Assembly (NCBI GenBank): GCA_035560815.1
Contig: DATMYR010000050.1
Span: 1-59,342, forward strand
Length of the DNA: 59,342 nucleotides
Source of the DNA: UBA5314 sp035560815
Lineage (GTDB): Bacteria > Bacillota > Syntrophomonadia > Syntrophomonadales > Syntrophomonadaceae
Reading direction: 5' to 3'
In this document: in pieces, positions 42,681-52,381 of the stretch
Position numbering within the stretch: the first letter of the stretch is position 1
Layout of the letters: every line of letters begins with the position of its first letter
Translations under genes and position numbers: made by a program
The notes under the pieces: model-generated
The model's database searches: none
The model's input: only the letters and a program-made list of their open reading frames with translations
What the model was told of the DNA's origin: nothing

Positions 42681-43346
42681 CAGAACACCTCCCGACAAAA
42701 AAACTGCACACCAGTGCAGGTAAATTATCGTTTGATATACCGGCAACTGGCTGGCCTGGCGGTTTTGAACCACTTTAGCCCCTCTAGTTTTGCGCCGCCA
42801 TCTTTCGATGACTTTGCCTTTTTCCTTTATGAAACTGTAGGATTTAAACTAAAAATATAGGACTTAAGAATCATATTAGTACTAATAGTACAATAATAAC
42901 ATATTTTTTAGGATTGCAATACAACTTGGGAAAAATATTTGATTAAATTTATGATAGAAAAAGTAGAAATGGCCATAAAAGCCGGATGAGTTGGCGTTAT
43001 TAATAAGTTTGGACAGAAAAATGCATGGAATATAGGACCTAGACATTAAAACAATATAGGACTAAGCAGAGATGCTTCGATTCATAAGAATAAGCTTCCG
43101 GATGGTATGGAAATTACAGACGGAAACATCCTGGTAATATTGGGGTTTTCGATGTAAAATAGCGATAATGTGGTATGCTTTGAATCGAAACCTCAAGGTG
43201 GTATGCATGTGAATAGAATTAAATCGTAAATGGTATTGGGCCTGAGCTTGGATTTAAGTATTTTTGCCTAAGCAGGCCTATGCTTACAGGAAAATAAGTA
43301 ATAAACATAGAAATATTCACCAATGGCATTGATTGGAGGCGGAGCA
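42681..43346. other. 666-base intergenic region before zapA
   Basis: AT-rich DNA without a supported gene. It holds three copies of the 10-base word AATATAGGAC (42854, 43029 and 43053), two of them 24 bases apart; all lie on the plus strand. These could be protein-binding sites. No terminator, tRNA or clear promoter is visible. Confidence 0.45.
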
Positions 43347-43634
43347 ATGGAGGGGAAAAAACCCAGCAATAACAATTATAACCGGGTTTGCGTAAATATT
43401 TTCAACGAAGAATATGTGGTAAGGGGCGATGAGAATCCTGAATATATGGAGATGCTAGCTTCTTATGTGGACCGGCGGATGAGGATGATTCAAAGCCGTA
43501 ATCCCAACCTCTCCAGTGTTAAAACTGCTGTCCTGGTAGCTTTGAATTTGGCCGATGAGTTGAACAAACTGCAAGAAGACTATGACGAATTGGTCAAGGC
43601 CCTGGAAGAAGAAAAGAAAAATAAGATGGGGTAA
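43347..43634 (+). CDS. zapA: cell division protein ZapA
   Basis: 95 residues from ATG 43347, behind GGAGGCGG. The Firmicute ZapA pattern is clear: VCVNIFNEEYVVRGDENPEY, MLASYVDRRM and a C-terminal coiled coil (ALNLADELNKLQEDYDELV). ZapA promotes FtsZ bundling at the division ring. It sits 6 bases before polX. Confidence 0.92.
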   Translation: MEGKKPSNNNYNRVCVNIFNEEYVVRGDENPEYMEMLASYVDRRMRMIQSRNPNLSSVKTAVLVALNLADELNKLQEDYDELVKALEEEKKNKMG

Positions 43635-43640
43635 ATCAAG

Positions 43641-45314
43641 ATGACCAACCGCGAGGTAGCTCACACCCTAGAACGGATCGCTGATATTCTGCAGATCAAG
43701 GATGAGAATCCTTTCAAGATCAGGGCCTACCGCCGGGCAGCGGATGCTATCTATCATCTTAATGAAGATGTAAAAGTGCTTCATCAAACCGGCAGGCTGG
43801 GAGAAATACCGGGAGTGGGTAAATCGGTGCAGAGCGGCATCACGGAAATGCTGGAAAAAGGCAGCCTGGAGTATTATGAAAGACTCCTGGAGGAGGTTCC
43901 TTCAGGAGTCTTAGATATGTTGGCCTTGCCCGGCATTGGATATAAGACGATCAAAACCATTTATGAAGGTTTGGGCATCGACAATTTGAACGATCTTGGA
44001 CAGGCGGCCCGGGAGGGCAAAATTCGTGTTCTGCCCGGTCTGGGCGCCAAGACGGAGTACAATATTATCAAAGGGATGGAGTTGCTGAAGAAAGGATCAA
44101 AACGAGCCACCCTGGGCCTGGCTCTGCCGGTGGGCGAGGATTTTCTCAACTATCTTCGTCACAGTGGAGTTGTGCAAGAGGCTGAGCTGGTGGGCAGCAT
44201 TCGACGCGGCCAGGCATTGGTTGGAGATATCGATGTCCTGGTGAGCACCCGGGATGTGGGGGCGCTTTTGGAAAAGGTGCGTGGTTATCCGGGATTGAAA
44301 CAGATTGAGGCAAACACCGAAGAAAATATTAAGGGACGACTTCGTTGGGACCTGCCTTTTGAGCTCATAATGGTTGCGGAGCAAGCGTTTGCAGCCGCCC
44401 TGGTATGGACAACCGGCTCCAAATCCTTCCGTGAGATACTGTTTCCTGAAGGCCGCCGCCAGGAATATCTGGGTTTGAAGAGCGAAACCCAGGTTTTTGA
44501 GAAACTGGGGCTGCCTTTTATTCCTCCTGAGCTGCGAGAGAACCGGGGAGAATTGGAAGCGGCCCGCTGCGGACAGCTGCCTCAATTGATCCAGGAAGGA
44601 GATATTCAGGGCGATCTTCATGTGCATACCCGTTGGAGTGACGGAGCGGTAGATCTGCCGGGAATGGCTGAGGCAGCAAGGAATTTAGGCTATTCTTATC
44701 TGGCTATCACGGATCATTCACAATCTCTGGCTATCAGCGGCGGTCTGAGCCCGGAACGTCTTCACGCCCAGGGGCAGGTTATCGATGCCCTGAACGCTCG
44801 CCAGCCGGATTTCCACATCCTCAAGGGGGTGGAAGCGGATGTCCTGAAGGATGGCCGCCTGGATTATGACGCTGAAGTACTTAAGGGGATGGATATGGTT
44901 ATTGCTTCGCTTCACAGCCATTTCAAGCTGGACCGGGAAGCACAGACTGAACGCATCCTGACAGCGATAAAGACCCCCGGAGTAAACATCATTGGCCATC
45001 TAACCGGACGCCTGCTCAACCGTCGTCCGGCTTATGAGCTGGATCTGGAAAGAGTGTTGGATGCTGCAGCCAAGCACCAGATGGTGTTGGAGATTAATTC
45101 CCATCCCGACCGCCTGGATGTTGATGCTGAAATTGCCCGCCAGGCGAAAGAGCGGGGTATAAAGATGGCAGTAAACAGTGATGCCCACGACCAGCAGGAA
45201 TTGAAGCTCTTGCGCTATGGGGTGATCAATGCTCGCCGGGGTTGGCTGGAAAAGAAAGATGTGATTAACTGCGGGAACTTGGATGAGATGCAAGCCTGGC
45301 TAAAGAAGAAATGA
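43641..45314 (+). CDS. polX: family X DNA polymerase/PHP exonuclease (PolX)
   Basis: 557 residues: helix-hairpin-helix N-terminus (IPGVGKSVQSGI, LPGIGYKTIKTI), a family X polymerase palm with GDIDVLVST, and a C-terminal PHP domain (DLHVHTRWSDGAVDL, ITDHSQSLAISGG, GVEADVL, NSDAHD). It fills gaps in base excision repair and has 3-prime to 5-prime exonuclease activity through the PHP domain. Order zapA-polX-(...)-mutS2 is common in Firmicutes. Confidence 0.95.
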   Translation: MTNREVAHTLERIADILQIKDENPFKIRAYRRAADAIYHLNEDVKVLHQTGRLGEIPGVGKSVQSGITEMLEKGSLEYYERLLEEVPSGVLDMLALPGIGYKTIKTIYEGLGIDNLNDLGQAAREGKIRVLPGLGAKTEYNIIKGMELLKKGSKRATLGLALPVGEDFLNYLRHSGVVQEAELVGSIRRGQALVGDIDVLVSTRDVGALLEKVRGYPGLKQIEANTEENIKGRLRWDLPFELIMVAEQAFAAALVWTTGSKSFREILFPEGRRQEYLGLKSETQVFEKLGLPFIPPELRENRGELEAARCGQLPQLIQEGDIQGDLHVHTRWSDGAVDLPGMAEAARNLGYSYLAITDHSQSLAISGGLSPERLHAQGQVIDALNARQPDFHILKGVEADVLKDGRLDYDAEVLKGMDMVIASLHSHFKLDREAQTERILTAIKTPGVNIIGHLTGRLLNRRPAYELDLERVLDAAAKHQMVLEINSHPDRLDVDAEIARQAKERGIKMAVNSDAHDQQELKLLRYGVINARRGWLEKKDVINCGNLDEMQAWLKKK

Positions 45315-45412
45315 ACACCCGCACAAGCTGTGACCGATCCAGCGCATAGGAATAAGTCGGCAAAGGCTGGCGGAATACTAAACCAGGAAAGAGACACGGG
45401 AGGCTAACCTGG

Positions 45413-46084
45413 ATGCTGTATTACGCCCTGCGGGCTGCCGGTATGTACTATTTGGCCCTGTTGATGATTCGCCTTCTGGGGAAAAGAGCGCTGGGCGAGC
45501 TGGGGCCTTTTGATTTTGTGGTGATGACCGGGGTCGGTCATACGGTGGTTTCGGTAGCTCTGGACAAAAGCATACCTTATTATGAAGGAATCGTTATCCT
45601 GCTCACTCTGGCCATTCTGGAATACTTGATGGGTTATCTATCTCTGAAAAACCAGCGCCTTTCCGACCTGCTTACTGGACGCCCGGTAGTACTCATTGAC
45701 CAGGGACGTATTATAAAAGCAAACCTGGCTCGTGAAAAGTTTAATATCGACGACCTTCTTCAGGAACTGAGAAAGCGGGGCATCAGTGACGTGGATGAGG
45801 TGGAAAAAGGCATTTTGGAATCCTGCGGGGGATTCACCGTGGTGCTTCGAGAAGAGGATCAGCCGATTTCCCGCCGTGATCTGGGTTTGCACAAGGCGCC
45901 TCGCACCGAAATACCCACCAACGAGAACATGGATCGAGCTGAATTCCTTGCCCGGCAGCAACAAATCTCGCGGCAGGCGCCCGGGTTTCTGCTGCCGGAA
46001 GCCCTGACCGGAATTGAGGAAAGGTTGGATCAGCTTTATGAAAAAATGGCTTCACTGGAGCAGGGCCTAAAGGCGGTAGAATAA
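45413..46084 (+). CDS. DUF421 (YetF/YdfS-like) membrane protein
   Basis: 223 residues with three hydrophobic segments in the first 85 residues (including LLMIRLLGKRALGELGPFDFVVM) and a cytoplasmic beta domain with GRPVVLIDQGRI, DDLLQELRKRGISDVDEVE and GGFTVVLREE. This matches the DUF421 family, linked in Bacillus to spores and membrane stress but of unresolved function. ATG 45413 follows a weak GGGAGG-like site. Confidence 0.88.
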   Translation: MLYYALRAAGMYYLALLMIRLLGKRALGELGPFDFVVMTGVGHTVVSVALDKSIPYYEGIVILLTLAILEYLMGYLSLKNQRLSDLLTGRPVVLIDQGRIIKANLAREKFNIDDLLQELRKRGISDVDEVEKGILESCGGFTVVLREEDQPISRRDLGLHKAPRTEIPTNENMDRAEFLARQQQISRQAPGFLLPEALTGIEERLDQLYEKMASLEQGLKAVE

Positions 46085-46167
46085 GTGTTTATGTTATAAT
46101 TATGCCAGGTTATAAGGGGAAGCATGGGGATGGTCCTTTTGCTTCCTCTTATCACACGGAAACCACG

Positions 46168-46223
46168 AAACCACGGGGACGGTCCTTTTGGGCTTCACCC
46201 CAAAGGACCGTCCCCGTGGTTTT
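46168..46223. repeat. GGGACGGTCC hairpin repeat, copy 3
   Basis: Near-perfect arms of about 25 bases (46168-46192 and 46199-46223) around a short loop carry the CGGGGACGGTCCTTTTG core. A damaged partial copy (GGGGATGGTCCTTTTG) lies about 40 bases upstream. Located 84 bases after the DUF421 gene. Confidence 0.88.
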
Positions 46224-46302
46224 CTAGTTTCTTTGGACAAAAACCGGGAACGTGAGAGGCCAATTTTACAATTCCCGGGATTGAAGGGGAGGTTGTTCCA
46301 GG

Positions 46303-47286
46303 ATGAAGCTGAGAGCCATATATGACCTAGCCGTGGAAATGGGCAAGCATTACGATGTGCGGGGCAGCCAGGTGCAGCGAGTGCTTGAAGACAAGAAAAA
46401 GAAATATGAGAAGCTTCCAGAAGAGGAGAAAGCCGCTTTTGATGTGGAAAGCTTGGGAAACCCGTTTAGCGATAGCCGAATTCTGGTGGGAAGCGGAGAA
46501 GAGGAAATAAACAGCCTGTTCGTTGGAATTGACATCGAAACTCCGGAGATTCTCCTGGCCGACCGGCTGCGGGAGAGAGGGCAGGCCATTGATCTGGTAT
46601 TGGCCCACCATCCCGAGGGACTGGCTCAGGCAGCCATGCATGAAGTCATGCATCTGCAAGCCGATTTGCTTGAAAATGCTGGTGTACCGATAAATGTCGC
46701 CGAATCCATTATGGCTTCTCGTATTTCCGAAGTGAGACGCGGGCTGATGCCCCTTAACCATCAACGTGCGGTTGACGCTGCTCGTCTGTTAGGGCTGCCT
46801 TTTATGTGTCTGCATACTCCGGCTGACAATCTGGTCAATTACTTCCTTCAGGATTTACTGGACAGCCGTGCCTGTACAACCCTGGCAGATGTGATGGAAC
46901 TGCTTCAAACTCTGCCCGAATATCAAAGAGCTCGGGAGTTAAAAGCCGGACCCTATCTTTTGATGGGGAATAGGAGCAGACGACCGGGACGCATTCTGGT
47001 CAAAATGACGGGTGGCACTTCCGGACCGGAGCGGGCATTTGAAAAAATGGCTCAGGCCGGGGTGGGCACCTATATTTGTATGCATCTGCCTGATAAACAG
47101 CGGCAGGCTGCCCGGGATCACCATGTCAACGTTATTATCGCCGGGCATATGGCCAGCGATTCTCTGGGGATGAACCTGTTTCTGGATCATGTGGAAGATC
47201 GGGGGGTAAGAATCATTCCCGGTTCCGGCTTGATACGCATTCGACGCGAGAAAGGGCTGGATCTTCCGCCGGAACTTAATAACTGA
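46303..47286 (+). CDS. NIF3-like (NGG1p-interacting factor 3) protein
   Basis: 327 residues starting at ATG behind GGGGAGGTTG. Motifs include FVGIDIETPEILLADRL, VLAHHPEGLAQAA and VNVIIAGHMASDSLGMNLF, which supply the His/Asp/Glu metal ligands of the NIF3/DUF34 family. Its biochemical role is not settled (GTP cyclohydrolase-like and metal-related roles have been proposed). An N-terminal extension of about 60 residues with a KKKKYEKLPEEEK helix is typical of the clostridial branch. Confidence 0.85.
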   Translation: MKLRAIYDLAVEMGKHYDVRGSQVQRVLEDKKKKYEKLPEEEKAAFDVESLGNPFSDSRILVGSGEEEINSLFVGIDIETPEILLADRLRERGQAIDLVLAHHPEGLAQAAMHEVMHLQADLLENAGVPINVAESIMASRISEVRRGLMPLNHQRAVDAARLLGLPFMCLHTPADNLVNYFLQDLLDSRACTTLADVMELLQTLPEYQRARELKAGPYLLMGNRSRRPGRILVKMTGGTSGPERAFEKMAQAGVGTYICMHLPDKQRQAARDHHVNVIIAGHMASDSLGMNLFLDHVEDRGVRIIPGSGLIRIRREKGLDLPPELNN

Positions 47287-47307
47287 CTTATCCGGTGAAC
47301 AAGGGGA

Positions 47308-47383
47308 CGGGCAAGGGGACGGTTCTTTTGCCTGCATCATTGATATCGCGGAAATGCAGGCAAAAGAACCGTCCCCTTGCCCG
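47308..47383. repeat. GGGACGGTTC hairpin repeat, copy 4
   Basis: Perfect 30-base arms (47308-47337 and 47354-47383) with a 16-base loop. The arm core GGGGACGGTTCTTTTGCC differs from copies 1-3 only by TTC for TCC. It lies between the NIF3-like and U32 genes. Confidence 0.92.
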
Positions 47384-47423
47384 CCTTAATCGTCAATCAT
47401 CACTCAAAAGGAGAGCTATTAAC

Positions 47424-49907
47424 ATGGAATTACTGGCCCCGGCGGGCAATCCGCAGGCTCTGCGGGCGGCTATTGCTAATGGAGCCGATGCCGTATATTT
47501 AGGCGGGCAGCAGTTCAGCGCCCGCCATTCTGCAGAAAACTTTACTCGAGAAGAGATTAAGGAAGCAATCCTCTACGCTCATTTGCATGGCAGGAAAATT
47601 TACCTTACGGTCAACACCCTTCTGGATAAAAAGGAGCTAATCGCGGCTCTGGATGACATTTATGATTTGTATCGCCAGGGAATTGATGCAGTAATTGTTC
47701 AGGATCTAGGCTTGTTGCAAGCACTAAGGAACCTACTTCCTGAGCTTCGCATCCATGCCAGCACCCAGATGACTATTCACAACCGGGAAAGCTGCCAGCT
47801 TCTTCAGGAGCAGGGAGTACGACGTGTTGTCCTGGCCCGGGAAATGGCCCTCGAAGAAATACGCCAGGTAAAGCAGGGAGTGCCAGACTTGGAGCTTGAA
47901 GTGTTCGTTCATGGAGCCCTCTGCTATTCCTATTCCGGGCAGTGTTTATTCAGCAGTATAGTAGGTGGGAGAAGCGGCAATCGGGGACGTTGTGCCCAAC
48001 CCTGTCGATTGTCCTACCACCTGTGCGGAGAGAACAGCAAGGTAGTTCAGATCGAAGATAATCTGGGCTCCCACCTGCTGAGCCTGACTGATCTCTGTTT
48101 ATTGGATCACCTGCATCTGCTGGAGGATGCCGGGGTAAATTCATTAAAGATTGAAGGCCGGATGAAGCGACCTGAATATGTGGCAGTAGTCACCAGGGTT
48201 TACCGTCAGGCTCTGGACCGCTTGCAGGAAACAGGAGTCGGGCAGGTTGAAGATGAAGAGGCCCGCAGCGATCTCTTAAAAATTTTCAATCGCACCTTTT
48301 CTACTGGATACCTGCTCCCCCAGACCGGAGGCCTGTTAAGCGCCAAGCGGCCCAACAACCGAGGGGCACTTGTGGGGCGGGTTATTGAGCAGGATGCGGA
48401 TCTGGAAACCCGTATTAAACTAGCTGCTCCCCTGCAGGAAGGGGATGGGGTGGAGATATGGGTCAGCCGGGGCAAGAATCCAGCCCTGGTGGTTAAGAAT
48501 ATGCGGGTGGAGGGCCAGAGTGTGGAAAATGCAGAGCCAGGCTCCGTGGTCAGTTTCAAACTGAACGGGCGGGTTGCAGCCAATGACCGGGTCTTTAAAA
48601 CCCACGATCAGAAGTTGATCACCCGGGCAATGGAAAGCATCAGGGGAAAAGACACAGACCGTATACCCCTTCATGTGGAAGCCTGGCTGGAACCTGGTGA
48701 GCCATTGCGCCTCTGCTTTACTGATCCAGAGGGATTTCAGGTCAAGGTGGAGACGGCCAACCCAGCAGTTGAAGCCCAACAACATCCCCTGGATAAGACG
48801 ACCCTGGAAGGAAAGATTGATCGGCTTGGACAGACGCCCTATCGCCTGGGTGCATTAGATTTTCATAACCATGAACCTTTGATAATAGCTTTTCGCGAAA
48901 TCAATCAAGCCCGTCGCCAGGCTGTTGAGAAGCTGCTATCTTTACGCATAGGAGAACAGGCCAGGAGTGAACCGCAGTTCGAGATGTTTAAACAGACTCG
49001 CGAACGTTTGATGAAGCCCCTGCCAACTTCCCAGGAATTGCCGTCTACGCGCCTCAGTGTAAGTGTAAGCAGTTGCGAAGAAGCCCGGGCTGCACTACGG
49101 GCAGGGGCCCAGCGAGTATATCTGGGGCTGGAGGGTCTGGGGAGTCGTAAAAAGCCGGTGATCCAGAATATAGTATCTTTGGTCGAGGAAGCCCGAGGTT
49201 GCAGAGCAGAGTTGGTGCCTGCCCTCCCCCGTATTCAGAAGCCGGGTGAATTGGATGCATGGCAGCCCCTGGTTGAGGCAGGCGTGCGCACAGTGATGGC
49301 CGGCAACCTGGGTGGGATCCGATGGGGTCTGGAGCGGGGCCTTCATGTTTGTGCTGATTACAGCCTTAATGTCTTTAATCCTTTGAGTCTGGATTTTCTT
49401 CTCCGACTGGGCGTGGAGGAAGCATGCCTTTCGCCTGAACTGGATTTAACTCGCCTGCAGGAATTTGCGCCGGGACAGCGGGTTGAAATCCTAGTGCATG
49501 GAGATGTGCTGTTAATGTTATCGGAATGCTGTATCATGAGAGAGATTCAGGGAAAAGAAGCATGCGGTCTTTTATGCCAGCAAGAATCCCTGGGGTTGAA
49601 AGACGATAAGGGCTATCAATTTCCTGTTTCAACAGATGCCTATTGCCGTTTATATTTGTTTAATTCACGGACGCTGTGCCTAATGGAGAATTTGAGCCAG
49701 ATTCTGCGCCTACAACCGGGCGGAATAAGGATGGATTTGAGACTGTCAAATGCAAAAGAAATTGATAAGCAGGTTTCTCTGTATCGGGAGGCACTGGAGG
49801 CTCTTCGGAAAGGCCGGCGAAACGACCTGGCTGATATCCGGCAGAGGCTGATCCGGGACGAGGACCAGATGTATACCCGCGGGCATTTTCTGCGCGGAGT
49901 GCAATGA
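47424..49907 (+). CDS. U32 family peptidase (large, DUF3656-containing)
   Basis: 827 residues from ATG 47424, behind AAAGGAGAG; the frame upstream belongs to the hairpin repeat. The family signature is in EVFVHGALCYSYSGQCLFSS and GGRSGNRGRCAQPCRL, with the cysteines that may bind a metal or Fe-S cluster, followed by SLKIEGRMKRPEYV. A central DUF3656-like domain and a second U32-like half (ARAALRAGAQRVYLGLEGL, ILVHGDVLLMLSECCI) complete the long form. U32 proteins are linked to collagen degradation and to rRNA or tRNA hydroxylation; no substrate can be assigned. Confidence 0.9.
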   Translation: MELLAPAGNPQALRAAIANGADAVYLGGQQFSARHSAENFTREEIKEAILYAHLHGRKIYLTVNTLLDKKELIAALDDIYDLYRQGIDAVIVQDLGLLQALRNLLPELRIHASTQMTIHNRESCQLLQEQGVRRVVLAREMALEEIRQVKQGVPDLELEVFVHGALCYSYSGQCLFSSIVGGRSGNRGRCAQPCRLSYHLCGENSKVVQIEDNLGSHLLSLTDLCLLDHLHLLEDAGVNSLKIEGRMKRPEYVAVVTRVYRQALDRLQETGVGQVEDEEARSDLLKIFNRTFSTGYLLPQTGGLLSAKRPNNRGALVGRVIEQDADLETRIKLAAPLQEGDGVEIWVSRGKNPALVVKNMRVEGQSVENAEPGSVVSFKLNGRVAANDRVFKTHDQKLITRAMESIRGKDTDRIPLHVEAWLEPGEPLRLCFTDPEGFQVKVETANPAVEAQQHPLDKTTLEGKIDRLGQTPYRLGALDFHNHEPLIIAFREINQARRQAVEKLLSLRIGEQARSEPQFEMFKQTRERLMKPLPTSQELPSTRLSVSVSSCEEARAALRAGAQRVYLGLEGLGSRKKPVIQNIVSLVEEARGCRAELVPALPRIQKPGELDAWQPLVEAGVRTVMAGNLGGIRWGLERGLHVCADYSLNVFNPLSLDFLLRLGVEEACLSPELDLTRLQEFAPGQRVEILVHGDVLLMLSECCIMREIQGKEACGLLCQQESLGLKDDKGYQFPVSTDAYCRLYLFNSRTLCLMENLSQILRLQPGGIRMDLRLSNAKEIDKQVSLYREALEALRKGRRNDLADIRQRLIRDEDQMYTRGHFLRGVQ

Positions 49908-49935
49908 AAGAGATGTAACAGGGTGGATGAGGGAT

Positions 49936-52272
49936 ATGGATGAAAAAATTCTAAATAAATTGGAATATAACAAGATTAGGGATCAACTAGCCAGTCTTTG
50001 CAGCTCTGTAGGGGGGCGCACTCAAGCCCTGGCTATGGAACCCCAGTATAATATGGATCATCTTCAACAGCTATTGGATGAAACTGAAGAGGCCATGGAA
50101 GCCTTGCGCTTTCAGGAACCTGGTTTTCTGTCTGACCTTCAGTTAATTAAAGCCTTCCTGGATAAAGCCAGAGTTGGGGGTCTCCTCATGCCGGGAGAAT
50201 TAAGGGAGATTTATCTGGTAGCCAGGGCTTCCTCCTTGGCCATTAAATATCTGGCTCCCACCTCCCGGCCGCGCCTGGCTGCTATAGGCAGGTTGATTCA
50301 TCCCTTGCAGCCCCTGGAAAAGAGCATCGATCAGGCTATCAGCGAGGAAGGGACGGTGCGTGATGAGGCTTCTGAAAAATTGCGCAGCACTCGCAAACAG
50401 ATAAACACCTTGCGGGGGCGCATTAAAGACTACCTGCAGGACTTTATTCGCTCCACCAGCAACCAGAAGATGCTTCAGGACATCCTGGTGACAGAGCGCG
50501 ACGGGCGCTATGTGGTGCCGGTCAAACAGGAATATCGCACTGAAGTGAAAGGAATCATTCATGATGAATCAGCCAGCGGTGCTACGGTGTTCATTGAACC
50601 CCTGCCGGTGGTTGAGCACAATAACCGCATCCGCAGCCTGCAGATGGAGGAGAAGCGTGAGATTGAAAGAATACTGCGTCTTCTCAGCCAAAAGGTAGCA
50701 GTGATGGAAGAAGAGTTGGCGGAAAACCAGGAACAATTATCAGGATTGGATTTGATTTTTGCCCGAGCTCGTCTGGCTTATAAAAGCGATGCTTTTCGGC
50801 CTCAACTAAATAATCAGGGTATTGTGGATTTGAGCCGTGCTCGCCACCCCCTGCTGGGGGAAGGAGCAGTCCCCATCGATGTTCACCTGGGAGATAAGTT
50901 TGATATCCTGGTAATTACCGGTCCCAACACTGGAGGCAAGACAGTCGTTCTGAAAACCATAGGCCTTTTAACCCTCATGGCCATGTCCGGCCTCTTTGTA
51001 CCGGCTCGAGAAAACAGCCGAGTGTCTGTTTTTGACCATATTTTCGTGGATATTGGCGATGAGCAGAGTATCGAGCAGTCCTTGAGCACTTTTTCCTCGC
51101 ACATGGGCAATATTATCGAGATTCTCAGGCAAGCGAACAACAGGTCTCTGGTTCTTCTGGATGAACTGGGGGCGGGTACTGACCCGGCAGAAGGGGCGGC
51201 CCTGGCCCGAGCAATCCTGGAAGACCTGATTAATAAGAAAAGTCGGGTGGTTATCACTACCCACCAGAGTGAGTTAAAGAATTTTGCTTTTCAACACCAG
51301 CGGGCTGAAAATTCCTGTGTGGAGTTTGACCCCCGAACCCTGCAGCCCACCTACAAGTTGACCATCGGTATGCCCGGGCAGAGTAATGCTCTGGTAATTG
51401 CACGGCGGCTGGGGCTGGACCCAACCCTGGTGAATCACGCTCGGGAATTGCTTCCCAGGAACGAGCAAGAAATCGGGCAGATGATCCGTCAGTTGCAGGA
51501 GAGCCGCCAACAGTTTGAACAGTCCAACCGGGATATGGAGAATCTGAAGGCGGATATTTTAAAACAGAAGCAGGAGCTGGAAGAAGCGAGGCACCGCTTC
51601 CAGACCGAGCGTGAGGAGATCTTGAGCAAAACCCGCGAAGAAGCCCGCAGCTACTTGCGCGGAATCAAAGCCGAAGCTGATGAGGCTATCCGAGACATGA
51701 AAGAGGTGCTCAAGAACCGGGAAGCGCTGCCCAAATGGCACGAGATCGAGCTGAGCCGCCAGAAGCTCAAGAATCTATCCGCGGAGGACCTTTCGGATCC
51801 GGTGATATGGAAAGGAACCGGTAAGTTCAAGCCCGGTGATTATGTGTTAATTGGAAATATACACCAAAAAGGTTATGTTCTTACCGTTCCCGACAGTCAG
51901 GGAGAGGTTAGTGTTCAAGTGGGGAATATGCGGCTCAATGTCCAGAGCAAGAATTTGCAATCCTGTAAACCCGGGCCTGAAGTCGTGACATATAATCACG
52001 CGCCTTCATTTTTGGAGAAAGCTCAGAAGATTTCCCGGGAAATTGATGTACGGGGGAAACTTGCCGAGGAAGCATTACTGGAAGTGGACCGTTACCTGGA
52101 GGATGCGAATCTGGTGGGGCTAACATCAGTGCGGATTATTCATGGTAAGGGCACTGGTGCTCTGCGCAAAGCAATTCGCAGCTACCTTTCCGATCACAAC
52201 TATGTTAAGGAATTCCGGGACGGATTCCGGGAAGAGGGAGGCCACGGGGTGACCGTGGTTGAACTCAGGTAG
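49936..52272 (+). CDS. mutS2: endonuclease MutS2
   Basis: About 778 residues from ATG 49936 (ATG 49927 in frame is also possible). The ATPase core has Walker A GPNTGGKTVVLKTIG (near 328), LVLLDELGAGTDPAEGAALA and VVITTHQSELKNFA; a long coiled coil (about 510-600) connects to a KOW-like region and the C-terminal Smr nuclease domain (IDVRGKLAEEALLEV, RIIHGKGTGALRKAI). MutS2 suppresses homologous recombination and rescues collided ribosomes in Bacillus. It lacks the mismatch-binding N-terminus of MutS, as expected. Confidence 0.96.
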   Translation: MDEKILNKLEYNKIRDQLASLCSSVGGRTQALAMEPQYNMDHLQQLLDETEEAMEALRFQEPGFLSDLQLIKAFLDKARVGGLLMPGELREIYLVARASSLAIKYLAPTSRPRLAAIGRLIHPLQPLEKSIDQAISEEGTVRDEASEKLRSTRKQINTLRGRIKDYLQDFIRSTSNQKMLQDILVTERDGRYVVPVKQEYRTEVKGIIHDESASGATVFIEPLPVVEHNNRIRSLQMEEKREIERILRLLSQKVAVMEEELAENQEQLSGLDLIFARARLAYKSDAFRPQLNNQGIVDLSRARHPLLGEGAVPIDVHLGDKFDILVITGPNTGGKTVVLKTIGLLTLMAMSGLFVPARENSRVSVFDHIFVDIGDEQSIEQSLSTFSSHMGNIIEILRQANNRSLVLLDELGAGTDPAEGAALARAILEDLINKKSRVVITTHQSELKNFAFQHQRAENSCVEFDPRTLQPTYKLTIGMPGQSNALVIARRLGLDPTLVNHARELLPRNEQEIGQMIRQLQESRQQFEQSNRDMENLKADILKQKQELEEARHRFQTEREEILSKTREEARSYLRGIKAEADEAIRDMKEVLKNREALPKWHEIELSRQKLKNLSAEDLSDPVIWKGTGKFKPGDYVLIGNIHQKGYVLTVPDSQGEVSVQVGNMRLNVQSKNLQSCKPGPEVVTYNHAPSFLEKAQKISREIDVRGKLAEEALLEVDRYLEDANLVGLTSVRIIHGKGTGALRKAIRSYLSDHNYVKEFRDGFREEGGHGVTVVELR

Positions 52273-52297
52273 CAGGTGTCAACAACCCCGTCCCCTT
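52272..52297 (+). repeat. half-site of a split GTTGTTGACA/GGGACGGGG repeat, left copy
   Basis: GCAGGTGTCAACAACCCCGT followed by CCCCTT begins on the last base of the mutS2 stop codon. The reverse complement, with one extra base, is at 56144-56170 just after tyrS. No matching arm is nearby, so the two sites are a split or paired element. Confidence 0.75.
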
Positions 52298-52326
52298 AAT
52301 ACTCCTACAAACTTTTTCATGATAAG

Positions 52327-52365
52327 AAAGCGAAACAAGAGAGACACCCCTCTTGTTTCGCTTTT
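52327..52365. terminator. bidirectional terminator between mutS2 and the second PBP
   Basis: A perfect 15-bp stem (52327-52341 with 52350-52364) lies between two convergent genes, with A/T-rich flanks on both sides. It serves mutS2 on the plus strand and the PBP gene on the minus strand. Confidence 0.9.
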
Positions 52366-52381
52366 ATTATACTAACAAATC

